Source: Cyanobacteria bacterium SBLK (GTDB lineage: Bacteria; Cyanobacteriota; Cyanobacteriia; Cyanobacteriales; Spirulinaceae). Taken from it: 54,206 bases of DNA. The stretch spans positions 1-54,206 of the forward strand of contig JAGHZQ010000091.1 in assembly GCA_017746715.1 (NCBI GenBank), given 5' to 3'. Every line of letters begins with the position of its first letter. The first letter of the stretch is position 1. A model generated the notes under the pieces. It did no database searches, had not been told where the DNA came from, and saw only the letters and a program-made list of their open reading frames with translations. Positions 45,754-54,206 of the stretch are shown piece after piece. A program made the translations under genes and the position numbers.

Positions 45754-46316
45754 GCGATTTTAAGCAAAGACTCCAAGAGCATAATACTCTCGTTTCTCAG
45801 CTTGCCTCTCTAGAAGAACGAGGGGTTATAGAAGAAGCGATCGCTCTACTTTGCTCGACCTTATCTCGGGAAATGCCCCTGCTGATTTGCGGGAACGGAG
45901 GCTCGGCCTCCGATGCCTTACATATATCTGGAGAATTAGTAGGGACTTTTTTGCGAGAACGAAAGGCACTGAATGTCATTTGTTTAAATGCTAATGTCTC
46001 GGTTTTAACCGCATGGACAAATGATTATGAGTTTGATTCGGTATTTTCCCGTCAAGTTGAAGCTCACGGTCGCTCTGGAGGGGTTTGTTGGGGAATCTCC
46101 ACCAGTGGGAACTCTCAAAACGTCGTCCTTGCCTTAAAAACCGCTCGAGAACTGGGATTGAAAACCCTAGGTCTCACCGGACGAGGCGGCGGAAAAATGG
46201 TCGAATACTGCGATCTATTAATCGATGTACCCTCGACGGCTACACCGCGAATTCAGGAGTTGCACCTTTTACTATATCACTATATTTGTGAAGAAATTGA
46301 AGTACGTTTGTGTTAA
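45750..46316 (+). CDS. gmhA: sedoheptulose 7-phosphate isomerase GmhA
   Basis: 188 residues, single SIS domain. ICGNGGSASDALHISGEL near the N terminus, TAWTNDYEF, the STSGNSQNV phosphate loop and the C-terminal IQELHLLLYH (Glu/His) match GmhA. It converts sedoheptulose 7-phosphate to D-glycero-D-manno-heptose 7-phosphate, the first step of the pathway. Start overlaps hddA (ATGA). Confidence 0.92.
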   Translation: MSDFKQRLQEHNTLVSQLASLEERGVIEEAIALLCSTLSREMPLLICGNGGSASDALHISGELVGTFLRERKALNVICLNANVSVLTAWTNDYEFDSVFSRQVEAHGRSGGVCWGISTSGNSQNVVLALKTARELGLKTLGLTGRGGGKMVEYCDLLIDVPSTATPRIQELHLLLYHYICEEIEVRLC

Positions 46317-46382
46317 CCAAAAAGGCGATAAATCCATTAATGGGTAACGCTGACTTTTTTGTAAATTCTTTTTTTGACTGAT

Positions 46383-47552
46383 ATGAATTTTCCCTTAATG
46401 CGAAACAATATCCTTCGGGAAGATTTAGATGCTCTGATCGAGTATCTAAAGCAAGACGATCCAATTCTAACCCAATCTAAAAATGTTAAGGCTTTTGAGC
46501 AAGAGTGGTCTGAGTGGTTGGGCGTAAAGTATAGCGTATTTGTTAACTCCGGTTCTTCAGCTAATCTTTTAACCATGGCAGCATTAAAGCTGCGCTATCC
46601 TTCAGGAGGAGAAGTCATCGTTCCACCTCTAACATGGGTTTCCGATTTAGCCTCGGTTTTACAAAATGGTTTTACTCCAATGGTTGTCGATATCGATCGC
46701 CATTCATTAGGCATGGATTCCCAGAAGATTATTGCCAAATTAAATGAAAATACAAGAGCTGTCTTCCTAACTCACGTTCAGGGTTTCGATGCTTTAACCG
46801 ATGAACTTTTAGAGGAATTAGAACGTCGTGAGATTCTTTTGATTGAGGATGTCTGCGAGTCCCACGGCGCAACTCACAATCGTCAAAAATTAGGCAGTTT
46901 TAGCTGGATATCTAACTTTTCTTTCTATTATGCTCACCATATGAGCACTATCGAAGGAGGTATGATTTGTACGAATGAAGAGTCCGTATACGAACAATTA
47001 CGAATGCTGCGCTCTCACGGTATGGTGAGAGAAGCCAGCAACCCCGATCTCAAACTCGAGTATCAGCAGAATAATCCAGAACTCAATCCCGATTTCATTT
47101 TTGCTTTTCCCGCTTATAACGTTCGCAATACGGAACTGGGAGGAATTCTCGGTCGCACTCAGCTCAAACGACTCGATAAAAATGTCATTCGTCGCAATGA
47201 AAATTTAGTACGCTTTTTAGAGCAAATCGACTCTAATAAATATCGAACTGATTTCAAATTGGAAGGGTGCAGTAATTACGCGTTTAATTTAATTTTGAAA
47301 GAACCAGATAACGATCTGGTCGATCGCTTGATGAAAAAAATGAGAGAATCCAAGATTGAGTTTCGTCGCGGGAGTGCTGGGGGTGGCAATCAATTACGGC
47401 AGCCTTATCTACAAAAAATAATGCCCGACACTAACCTAGAAAACTTCCCTGAAGTCGAGCACATTCATTTTTATGGGTTCTATATTGGTAATTTTCCCGA
47501 TTTGCGAGATGATGAAGTCGATACGCTATGCAGCTTGATTAATGCTGTTTAA
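46383..47552 (+). CDS. DegT/DnrJ-fold PLP enzyme, ColD-like 3-dehydratase
   Basis: The ATG at 46383 is chosen over TTG 46374, giving 389 residues, close to the 388 of ColD. Fold and motifs are those of sugar aminotransferases (NSGSSANLL, EDVCESHGA), but the residue that would be the PLP-binding Lys is His: FYYAHHMSTIEGG, His186. In the family this swap marks PMP-dependent 3-dehydratases (ColD on GDP-4-keto-6-deoxymannose, RfbH/E1 on CDP sugars) rather than aminotransferases. It should therefore make a 3-deoxy-4-keto sugar. Which nucleotide sugar is unknown; GDP is likely from context. Confidence 0.85.
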   Translation: MNFPLMRNNILREDLDALIEYLKQDDPILTQSKNVKAFEQEWSEWLGVKYSVFVNSGSSANLLTMAALKLRYPSGGEVIVPPLTWVSDLASVLQNGFTPMVVDIDRHSLGMDSQKIIAKLNENTRAVFLTHVQGFDALTDELLEELERREILLIEDVCESHGATHNRQKLGSFSWISNFSFYYAHHMSTIEGGMICTNEESVYEQLRMLRSHGMVREASNPDLKLEYQQNNPELNPDFIFAFPAYNVRNTELGGILGRTQLKRLDKNVIRRNENLVRFLEQIDSNKYRTDFKLEGCSNYAFNLILKEPDNDLVDRLMKKMRESKIEFRRGSAGGGNQLRQPYLQKIMPDTNLENFPEVEHIHFYGFYIGNFPDLRDDEVDTLCSLINAV

Positions 47553-47608
47553 CCATTAAACCCCCCCGCAAATTGTGTAAAATAGCATTGACAAACTGGC
47601 TGAGAAGG

Positions 47609-48412
47609 ATGCAAGAATTGCTCACAAAAAAACGTCGGAAAGAACTCAAACGATATTTTGATATTGTTCAAACCCTAGTGGCATTCAATCTCAAAATTCG
47701 CTATCGAGGCTCTTTCCTAGGGATTTATTGGTCTCTCCTAAATCCCTTGATTATGACGGGGGTTTATACGGCAATTTTTGGTGCTGCTTTTGTCGAGCAT
47801 TACAACAACTCCATCCTGCTATACATGCTTGCTGCATTTACTGGATTAGTTGCGATTCACTTTTATACAACATCAACCTCTCAAGCTCTTGTTAGTTTAG
47901 TGACAAATGGCAGTCTCCTTAATAAAGTGAAGTTGCCTCTAGGGGCTTTCCCCGTCGGAATGATTGCCGCTCATATGGTACAGTTTTGCGTGGGAGCATT
48001 GCCATTACTTTTTTTGGTAACATTGGTTACGTCAAGAAATCCGATTAATGCAGTTGCATTACTTTGTCCTGTTGTCAGCTTGGCAATGTTTTGTTTGGGG
48101 ATCGGTTATATTGTCAGCGCTTTGTACGTTTTCTTTCGGGATCTTCCCTATCTTTACGAAGTCATTTCCTTTCTGATGTGGATAAGCACGCCTGTATTTT
48201 ATCCATCAGAGATCGTCCCGGCAAAAGTGCAACCCATTTTAAAACTCAATCCTTTATCATCGATTATTGAGAGCATTCGCGATATTGTACTGGCTGGCGA
48301 TCTCCCCAACGCTTTCCTCATTTTGCAATCTATCTTGGCTGGAAGTATTGTTTTAATGATAGGCTGGATGTTCTTCCAACTCTTGAAACCCCATTACATG
48401 GATTTAATTTAA
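47609..48412 (+). CDS. ABC-2 polysaccharide export permease (Wzm-like)
   Basis: 267 residues from ATG 47609; an in-frame TTG at 47573 would add 12. Six hydrophobic segments, with the conserved start FDIVQTLVAFNLKIRYRGSFLGIYWSLLNPL and the late FLMWISTPVFYPSEIVP, identify an O-antigen/teichoic-acid-type ABC permease. With the ATPase encoded 2 bp downstream it would move a completed undecaprenyl-linked glycan across the inner membrane. Confidence 0.87.
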   Translation: MQELLTKKRRKELKRYFDIVQTLVAFNLKIRYRGSFLGIYWSLLNPLIMTGVYTAIFGAAFVEHYNNSILLYMLAAFTGLVAIHFYTTSTSQALVSLVTNGSLLNKVKLPLGAFPVGMIAAHMVQFCVGALPLLFLVTLVTSRNPINAVALLCPVVSLAMFCLGIGYIVSALYVFFRDLPYLYEVISFLMWISTPVFYPSEIVPAKVQPILKLNPLSSIIESIRDIVLAGDLPNAFLILQSILAGSIVLMIGWMFFQLLKPHYMDLI

Positions 48413-48413
48413 A

Positions 48414-49151
48414 ATGGAATCAGTCAGAGTTGAAAATGTCTCCCTCTGGAGAAGGACTCAAGAGGAATTTTCCTATACGCTGAAACAAACCCTGTTATCA
48501 ATTATCGAGGGCAAATACAAGCATCCTGTCAAAAAGCAAGTTCTGAGTGGGATCAGTTTTGAACTTCATCCCGGGGATAAGTTGGGAATTGTCGGTTCTA
48601 ATGGAGCGGGAAAGTCAACCTTGCTGAAAGTTATTACGGGAATTCTCGAACCCTCTTCCGGTTCGGTAAGAACGAGAGGAACGATCGCTCCTCTCATTGA
48701 ATTAGGAGCCGGTTTTAATCCCGATCTATCCGTACTGGATAATATTTTGATGTATGGGGTATTTCTCGGGTTTTCGAGGAAGTACATGTTAGAGAAAACG
48801 CCAGCAATTTTAGACTTTGCCGAACTGCAAGATTATCAATTTGCTCCTGTCAAAAGTTTGTCCTCCGGGATGACTGCCAGATTGGGGTTTTCCATCGCTA
48901 CAGACGTTCACCCCGATATTTTGATATTAGATGAAGTTCTGTCTGTTGGAGATGCGAGTTTCCAAGAGAAATCCAGAAGACGAATTGACGAACTTTGGAA
49001 CTCTACTCAAATTACCGTCTTGTTTGTTTCTCATCATCTTGAATTGATTCAAAATTCCTGTACGAAGGCGATCTGGTTAGATAAAGGAAAAATGATAGAT
49101 GTAGGCAAACCCGAAGAAATTATTAACAACTATTTATCTTCAATTTCTTAG
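48414..49151 (+). CDS. ABC-2 polysaccharide export ATPase (Wzt/KpsT-like)
   Basis: 245 residues. Walker A GSNGAGKST near 61-69, Q-like segment, signature SLSSGM (the LSSGM variant usual in this family), Walker B ILILDEV and switch His in VSHHLE. There is no C-terminal glycan-binding domain, so chain-end recognition as in E. coli O9a Wzt is not expected. Confidence 0.88.
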   Translation: MESVRVENVSLWRRTQEEFSYTLKQTLLSIIEGKYKHPVKKQVLSGISFELHPGDKLGIVGSNGAGKSTLLKVITGILEPSSGSVRTRGTIAPLIELGAGFNPDLSVLDNILMYGVFLGFSRKYMLEKTPAILDFAELQDYQFAPVKSLSSGMTARLGFSIATDVHPDILILDEVLSVGDASFQEKSRRRIDELWNSTQITVLFVSHHLELIQNSCTKAIWLDKGKMIDVGKPEEIINNYLSSIS

Positions 49152-49152
49152 A

Positions 49153-49872
49153 ATGCAAAAAATACAGTTTCGGCGTTACAAGCGGTGGGTTTTAGGATTT
49201 GGTGTTTTTATCTTAATTGTCAGTTTTTACTGGTTGAGAAAGCAAGACGCGATCGAGTTATCTTTCTTGCAAGACCTTGTCGCAAACTCTCCTCGACAAG
49301 CACCTGTAATTTTCATACTCATATACATTTTATTAACCATTGCCCTCGTCCCCACTTTACCTCTCAATGTTGGCTCCGGGTTTCTTTGGGGTGTAGGTTG
49401 GGGGACTTTATTTTCAGTAGTAGGAGCAAGTCTGGGCGCTCTTGCTTCATTTACCATTGCCCGCTATATTGCAAGAGATTACTTTGCCAAACGCTTTAAC
49501 CATCCGGCGTGGCTGTGGTTTCATCAACAAATCGAGCAACATGGATGGAAATCCGTTGCTTTTACACGGATTAACCCGATCTTTTCCTTTGGTCCGCTCA
49601 ATTATTTCTTTGGAGTGACGAGAGTTTCTTTCCAACAATATTTTTGGGCAACGGTTATTTTTTTGATTCCTCCTTCGACATTAATGGCTTCTCTGGGTCA
49701 ATCTGTAGGAGACTTTACTCTAGATGCTGAGGGGTATACCCTGCTTCGCAATATTTTAATCTGCTCGGCTGCTTTCTCTGGACTCGCGATCGCTCGCCTA
49801 GCCATTAACCATCGAGTTACTGGAAAATCCCAAGGATTCAAAGAAAACAAAAATCAAAAAAGCAAAAAATGA
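49153..49872 (+). CDS. TVP38/TMEM64 (DedA-like) membrane protein
   Basis: 239 residues. Several membrane helices and the SNARE-associated core: LPLNVGSGFLWG, GASLGALASFTIARYIARD and FGPLNYFFGVTRVSF. Such proteins are proposed lipid scramblases or carrier-lipid flippases. It is packed between the ABC exporter and a glycosyltransferase (overlap of 4 bp downstream), so recycling of the carrier lipid is a reasonable guess. Confidence 0.8.
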   Translation: MQKIQFRRYKRWVLGFGVFILIVSFYWLRKQDAIELSFLQDLVANSPRQAPVIFILIYILLTIALVPTLPLNVGSGFLWGVGWGTLFSVVGASLGALASFTIARYIARDYFAKRFNHPAWLWFHQQIEQHGWKSVAFTRINPIFSFGPLNYFFGVTRVSFQQYFWATVIFLIPPSTLMASLGQSVGDFTLDAEGYTLLRNILICSAAFSGLAIARLAINHRVTGKSQGFKENKNQKSKK

Positions 49873-50573
49873 AAATCACTTTATTAGTATTATCTTGGAA
49901 TGAAATTGAAGGCATGAAAGCAATTATGCCTCAGATCGATAAAGATTGGTGCGATCAGATTATTGTTCTCGATGGAGGATCGACAGATGGAACCATTGAA
50001 TATGCCAAAGAGCAGGGATATTTTGTCTATATTCAAACCAAGCAAGGGATTCGCAATGCTTATTGTGAAGTTCTCCCTTATATTGAAGGAGATATTCTGA
50101 TTACTTTTAGTCCGGATGGAAACTCAGTACCAGAATTAATTCCCGATCTCATTGCTAAAATGCGCGAAGGTTATGATATGGTCATTGTTTCTCGTTACTT
50201 GGAAGATGCAAAAAGTGATGACGACGATATCATAACGGCTTTCGGCAATTGGCTCTTTACTAAAACCGTCAATATTCTACATGGTGGTCGTTACACTGAT
50301 GTAATGGTATTGTACCGAGCCTATAAGACCAAGCTCATTCAAGAACTCGATCTTGATAAAGATGAAAGTTATAGTTTGCCTGAAAAACTTTTCCGGACTC
50401 GAATTAGTTGGGAACCATTGCTCTCTGTGAGAGCAGCCAAACGAAAATTAAAAGTCACAGAAATTCCCGGTGATGAACCTCCACGAATTGGAGGGGAGCG
50501 AAAATTGCAAATCCTGCGTTGGGGTGCTGCTTATTACTTCCAATTTATTCGAGAATTGTTTTTGTGGAAGTAA
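49869..50573 (+). CDS. family 2 glycosyltransferase
   Basis: 234 residues, GT-A fold. VLSWNEIEGM start, IIVLDGGSTDGT, and a FSPDGNS segment in place of the DxD box. It lacks membrane helices and resembles dolichol-phosphate-mannose-synthase-like enzymes. Probably adds a sugar to the lipid-linked intermediate or to undecaprenyl phosphate for the downstream GT-C type proteins. Confidence 0.82.
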   Translation: MKITLLVLSWNEIEGMKAIMPQIDKDWCDQIIVLDGGSTDGTIEYAKEQGYFVYIQTKQGIRNAYCEVLPYIEGDILITFSPDGNSVPELIPDLIAKMREGYDMVIVSRYLEDAKSDDDDIITAFGNWLFTKTVNILHGGRYTDVMVLYRAYKTKLIQELDLDKDESYSLPEKLFRTRISWEPLLSVRAAKRKLKVTEIPGDEPPRIGGERKLQILRWGAAYYFQFIRELFLWK

Positions 50574-50611
50574 ATAAGAACTTTTTCGGCCATCGGTTTT
50601 ATCTCAATAAA

Positions 50612-52945
50612 ATGAACATCATTAATTTAAGCAAAAGACGTACAAAGTTTTTGATTGCCATCAGCGCTATCATCGGGCTGTGTTTCTGTCTTTTGATTCT
50701 ACGAATTAACTTTGGATTACACCATGATGATACTTCTGTTCTTCTGTACCAAAGAGGTCCAACGTATCCAGGTCATGTTAATGATGCTATTGGCTTCTGG
50801 TTCAGACCTAGAGCAGAACATATGAGAGCATATCGGCCTATAGCCCACACATATCAACTCTTACAATCTCTTATTTATCAACACCTTGGTCTACCTTTCT
50901 GTGCTGCAATTAATTTATTTTTTCTAGGGTTATCTGGCTTTTTCGTATTTCTCTTGGCAGATTATTTGTTTGGTGGATACATTGGTGTAATTTCTAGTTT
51001 TTCTTTTATTTTATTTCCACAGGAGATATCTGCAAACTGGGTTTTATTTGGTCCACAAGCTCTTGTTCCCGGATTAATGTGTTTTAGCCTTTTATTGTAT
51101 CTAAAATATCTAAATGGGAGCAAAAAAAATCTTATTTATCTTTTACTGATTCTCATAATCAGTCCACTCTTTAAAGAGGCTATTGGACTAATTTCATTTG
51201 TCATTTTCTTCCACTATTGTTTTTTATATTTTGCTAAAACTCTAGGGTCTTATAGTTCTAGCATCCACCTAGGCAAGTTTAGCTGGACTTTTGCAATCTC
51301 AATGTCTATAGCTTGCTTCCAATCAATTTTTCCTTCGTTTTTTGTGAACTTTTTGATTTTTAGTAATCCTGCTTTAATTTCCATTTTTGAAATGGGACCA
51401 TTGCACGATCATTTATCTGCTTTAAATCCTAAAGAATCCTTATTTATGGATATTCTTGCAAGTATTCCTCCCAGTCTCATTATATCTTCTCTATTAACAT
51501 TAATTCTGTCAAAAGTTGTACTAAATTCAAAGAGATCGTTAAAAATATTTTCAATTCATAATCTTCAAAAACAAGCAATCCTTATCATGTCTTCAATATT
51601 ACTGATTGCTTACATATTTTTCATTTTCTCTGATAATGAGAAAATGAAAATACTATTTATCTTTTTCTATTTATCTTTTCTGGGGATACTTTTTGCAACA
51701 AGATATAGTTTGCTTATTGTCATATGGTTATCTGCAACTTTATTTTCTCTCTTCAGTGTTTATTTTAACACAACACAACTAGGCTATCTTGCTCCACAAA
51801 TTATTATTATCATTTCAGTAATAACTAAAAGTTCAATTGCAGATTTGTATAAAACAACTCTTCAGCAAACCTTTCTTTACAAAAAAGTTGTCCATTGGTT
51901 AATTGGGTCAATAGCTTTTCTCTGTATTCTTTCATTTATAGACACTTCAACAAGTGTGGCTAATGCCTTTTCAGGGTATGCAGCTTTAGATAAACTTGTC
52001 AAAAATGAAGAGATTCAACAATATTTTTCAAGTCAATGTAGAGACTCAATCAGCGATCGTAATATATATTTATCTAATTCCCCATTGATAATGGATATAG
52101 CATTTCATTCACTTGGGTACAAATCTCTTAATTTAGGTAATTTAAAGTATAATTCTTTTTTTGGTGTGCCTCCAAGCGAGGTTATCAAAAGTAAAAAACA
52201 ACTCCAAAATTTACTTATTAATAATAATGTCTACTTGGTCAGACTAGAAAGCCCTAATCCTTACAAACCTATCCTCTGGAAAACAGAAAATCTAGAAAAA
52301 TCTTTTTCCAAAACAATGACTTTTGAAACAAGTTTTACTACATACTATTTTGATCCTCTTCGGAGAATTTTGGATAATAGATATAGAGATTTAGTGATAA
52401 ACCCTGATTTTCAAGATGAGTACAAACTACAAAAAAAATCAATGTTTAAAACAACTTATGCAAATACTGTTTATATTTCTCATCGGTGTGCAGCAAAAGT
52501 GGATCAAGATTTCTTGTTACCTATAATAGGTGTAATAGGTGATTTACCAATTGAATTAGTTGTTGACGGTTATAAGGCATTTAATATTATTAAAGCGAAC
52601 GATCTTTTCTATGGTCTTGCTCGAATAGAAGGTGCATTCGAGCTTGAGAAAGTTCAAAAAGGGGAATATGACCATTTAATTATTGGAAATTCAATTGAGG
52701 AGGTGAAAGCAGGGATCGATGAGAAAGTGAAAACAATGAATAATGATGAAAGGGAGAGGAATCAAATTAGACTGGTAATTGAAGGATATAAAAAGTTTAA
52801 TATCATAGAAATGAATGGTCGTTTTTATGCTATTCTCCAAGCAGAGGGAACGTTCTCTTTGGACAGAATTGAAAAGCAAGATTATAGCCTCTTTTTTATT
52901 GGTGACTCAATAGAGGAAGTGCAAGCAGCGATCGATAATCAATAA
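50612..52945 (+). CDS. polytopic GT-C-like membrane protein with two C-terminal modules
   Basis: The frame opens at 50519 inside the preceding gene; ATG 50612 (MNIINLSKRRTKFL) is the likely start. 777 residues with about eleven membrane helices in the first 470. The first outer loop has NFGLHHDDTS, a paired-acid site like that of GT-C transferases. A soluble part of about 170 residues follows, then two modules at about 647-705 and 719-777 (GYKAFN / GYKKFN, FYGLARIEGAF / FYAILQAEGTF). The modules would be on the side of the last membrane segment's C-terminal end. AT-rich, with no GCGATCGC site, unlike upstream genes. Confidence 0.7.
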   Translation: MNIINLSKRRTKFLIAISAIIGLCFCLLILRINFGLHHDDTSVLLYQRGPTYPGHVNDAIGFWFRPRAEHMRAYRPIAHTYQLLQSLIYQHLGLPFCAAINLFFLGLSGFFVFLLADYLFGGYIGVISSFSFILFPQEISANWVLFGPQALVPGLMCFSLLLYLKYLNGSKKNLIYLLLILIISPLFKEAIGLISFVIFFHYCFLYFAKTLGSYSSSIHLGKFSWTFAISMSIACFQSIFPSFFVNFLIFSNPALISIFEMGPLHDHLSALNPKESLFMDILASIPPSLIISSLLTLILSKVVLNSKRSLKIFSIHNLQKQAILIMSSILLIAYIFFIFSDNEKMKILFIFFYLSFLGILFATRYSLLIVIWLSATLFSLFSVYFNTTQLGYLAPQIIIIISVITKSSIADLYKTTLQQTFLYKKVVHWLIGSIAFLCILSFIDTSTSVANAFSGYAALDKLVKNEEIQQYFSSQCRDSISDRNIYLSNSPLIMDIAFHSLGYKSLNLGNLKYNSFFGVPPSEVIKSKKQLQNLLINNNVYLVRLESPNPYKPILWKTENLEKSFSKTMTFETSFTTYYFDPLRRILDNRYRDLVINPDFQDEYKLQKKSMFKTTYANTVYISHRCAAKVDQDFLLPIIGVIGDLPIELVVDGYKAFNIIKANDLFYGLARIEGAFELEKVQKGEYDHLIIGNSIEEVKAGIDEKVKTMNNDERERNQIRLVIEGYKKFNIIEMNGRFYAILQAEGTFSLDRIEKQDYSLFFIGDSIEEVQAAIDNQ

Positions 52946-53015
52946 TTAAATCACCAATTTTGATAAACCATTAGCTTAAAGTTCTGTTTTGAAGTTTTTT
53001 CAAGTTTTATTTATC

Positions 53016-54128
53016 ATGAAAAAAACAACTAAATTTTTTTTGAAATACATAAAAACTAACCTGCTAAAAAATATAGATTTTTACCTTTTCTTAGGAATAA
53101 TTTTAATTGTTTTCTGGGTTTATTCTCCTTCTCTATATCATGCTCCCAGAGCCGATCAAATCATGTATTTACATGATGTCAACGATATTGATGGTTTGAA
53201 GTCTTTAACACTTGATAAGTATGCTTTAGATCGCGATCGAGGTGCAGACGCGCTTCTTTTTAGGCCAATGTTATTTTTTCTATTGGGCTTGGAAAAGTGG
53301 ATGTTTGGCTATCAGTTTGAATACTGGCAACTAATGGGTATTATCCTTCATCTTATGGTTTTGTTTGTTTTTTTCAATCTTCTAAAATTTCAAGCACAAC
53401 CACTAAATCAAGCCAAAAATAATGTATGGATTAGCTTGTGGGCTTTTGGAATTACCTTACTATTTGGTATACAATCTATTTCGATGGAAATGGTAGTTTG
53501 GCATCATATCAACGCTTATATTCTCTTTGCTTTTTTTACTCTAACAGGCATTCTTTGTGTTCAACATTTTATATCTAGCCAAAATTATATTTTTTTATCT
53601 ATAAGTTTTATTGTGATTTTACTTTCAGCATTTACTTACGAATTAGGAAGTATAGTAAGTTTGCTGCTTGCTATTTATTTATTCAACTTTTCTAGACGCA
53701 AAACTATTGTTAGATTTAAGTTCGTCAATTACTTACCATTTGTTGCAATTCCTATTATCTATTTTAGCTTAAGCCTATTCGACCTGTATAATCGTGGATA
53801 TAATAGCATTCCCTTTCCTAATATAATGGAAGTATCTACAATTGATGGTGAGATTCTTGTGAATCAAAATTGGCTCTTGTCTATTTCAGACAAACTTATT
53901 TTACAACCTTGTCTTCATTTTTTTATTTACATTCTGGTATGGTTTTTTGGAGGACTTATTCCGGGTTTGTATGAGTTACAAGCTGGTGGAAGAATATCGC
54001 TTCTCATATCATCTGATTTTGTCCCCGGTTTTTCAAAAACTTCCTTATCATTGACTATTGGTATAACTATAGCAATTATCGAATGGATGAGGTACACTAG
54101 GAAAAAAGGAGGTCAAAAAAATAAATGA
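53016..54128 (+). CDS. polytopic membrane protein, probably truncated by an IS
   Basis: ATG 53016 is preferred to an earlier TTG at 52989. About 370 residues, eight or more membrane helices. A first outer loop YHAPRADQIMYLHDVND has the spacing of a GT-C acidic site and resembles the preceding protein, without the modules. The frame ends in a lysine-rich tail (RKKGGQKNK) whose stop overlaps the start of an IS630-type transposase, so the last codons are probably transposon DNA and the original C terminus is lost. Confidence 0.6.
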   Translation: MKKTTKFFLKYIKTNLLKNIDFYLFLGIILIVFWVYSPSLYHAPRADQIMYLHDVNDIDGLKSLTLDKYALDRDRGADALLFRPMLFFLLGLEKWMFGYQFEYWQLMGIILHLMVLFVFFNLLKFQAQPLNQAKNNVWISLWAFGITLLFGIQSISMEMVVWHHINAYILFAFFTLTGILCVQHFISSQNYIFLSISFIVILLSAFTYELGSIVSLLLAIYLFNFSRRKTIVRFKFVNYLPFVAIPIIYFSLSLFDLYNRGYNSIPFPNIMEVSTIDGEILVNQNWLLSISDKLILQPCLHFFIYILVWFFGGLIPGLYELQAGGRISLLISSDFVPGFSKTSLSLTIGITIAIIEWMRYTRKKGGQKNK

Positions 54129-54206
54129 AAGCATACTCAACAGATTTTAGAAAAAAAATTATCGAAACTTACGAAGAAGAAAAAATCTCACAAAGAGAGT
54201 TAGCAA
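54125..54206 (+). CDS. IS630-family transposase, N-terminal fragment (window edge)
   Basis: 27 codons before the window ends: MKAYSTDFRKKIIETYEEEK then ISQRELA. This is the typical start of IS630/Tc1-mariner-type transposases, where an HTH follows. GGAGG lies about 12 nt upstream. The ATG overlaps the stop of the membrane protein gene. Confidence 0.8.
   Translation, partial: MKAYSTDFRKKIIETYEEEKISQRELA

Overview
The window is cyanobacterial chromosome. The octamer GCGATCGC (HIP1) recurs throughout, and several genes are typical of the phylum: a DUF3134 protein, a PAP/fibrillin protein, a serine/threonine kinase fused to VIT-vWA, MraY, and a tRNA-Arg(CCU) carrying a group I intron. The genus cannot be fixed from the sequence alone; accessory content suggests a large, probably filamentous, genome.

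Layout. 1-4.7 kb (minus strand): a truncated STAND NTPase ending in 120-bp repeats, a small ORF, an MBL hydrolase and a conserved hypothetical. 4.8-5.7 kb: tRNA-Arg(CCU) split by a group I intron with a LAGLIDADG ORF that lacks its usual acidic residues. 5.8-11.9 kb (plus): YdcF-like protein, adenylate cyclase, GNAT, a GT-C glycosyltransferase-TPR fusion and a PD-(D/E)XK-like protein. 12-18.1 kb: kinase-VIT-vWA-PEP-CTERM protein, D-lactate dehydrogenase, MraY, DUF3134 (all minus), fibrillin (plus). 18.6-22.9 kb: an unusual partition-like cluster with a ParB-like protein, a nuclease-like/ParA fusion and, divergently, two tandem ParA ATPases. 23-27 kb: housekeeping genes (GNAT, MiaE, metallophosphatase, M48 peptidase) and dispersed repeats.

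27.1-54.1 kb (all plus): a long surface-glycan locus. It starts with a sugar-nucleotide SDR and an ABC exporter. Then comes a group of proteins joined by a recurring module of about 57 residues (core GFN...FYGIPQGEG...R.....DYS): a methyltransferase with three copies, three tandem radical SAM-SPASM proteins with two, two and one, a glycosyltransferase-like protein with three plus a fragment, and far downstream a polytopic membrane protein with two. All four enzymes for GDP-D-glycero-alpha-D-manno-heptose are present (GmhA, HddA, GmhB, HddC). So are a B12-binding radical SAM protein, a thiamine-diphosphate enzyme split into two short subunits, two SDRs (one GDP-fucose-synthase/ColC-like), a ColD-like PLP 3-dehydratase with His in place of Lys, a Wzm/Wzt-type exporter, a TVP38 protein, a GT2 and two large membrane proteins. 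The last is followed directly by an IS630-type transposase that runs off the window.

The genes together suggest assembly and export of a glycan containing heptose and probably a 3-deoxy, possibly 4-C-branched, sugar. The best candidate for something undescribed is the shared repeat module, which appears at either end of unrelated enzymes. The nuclease-ParA/ParB plus tandem-ParA cluster is the second candidate.
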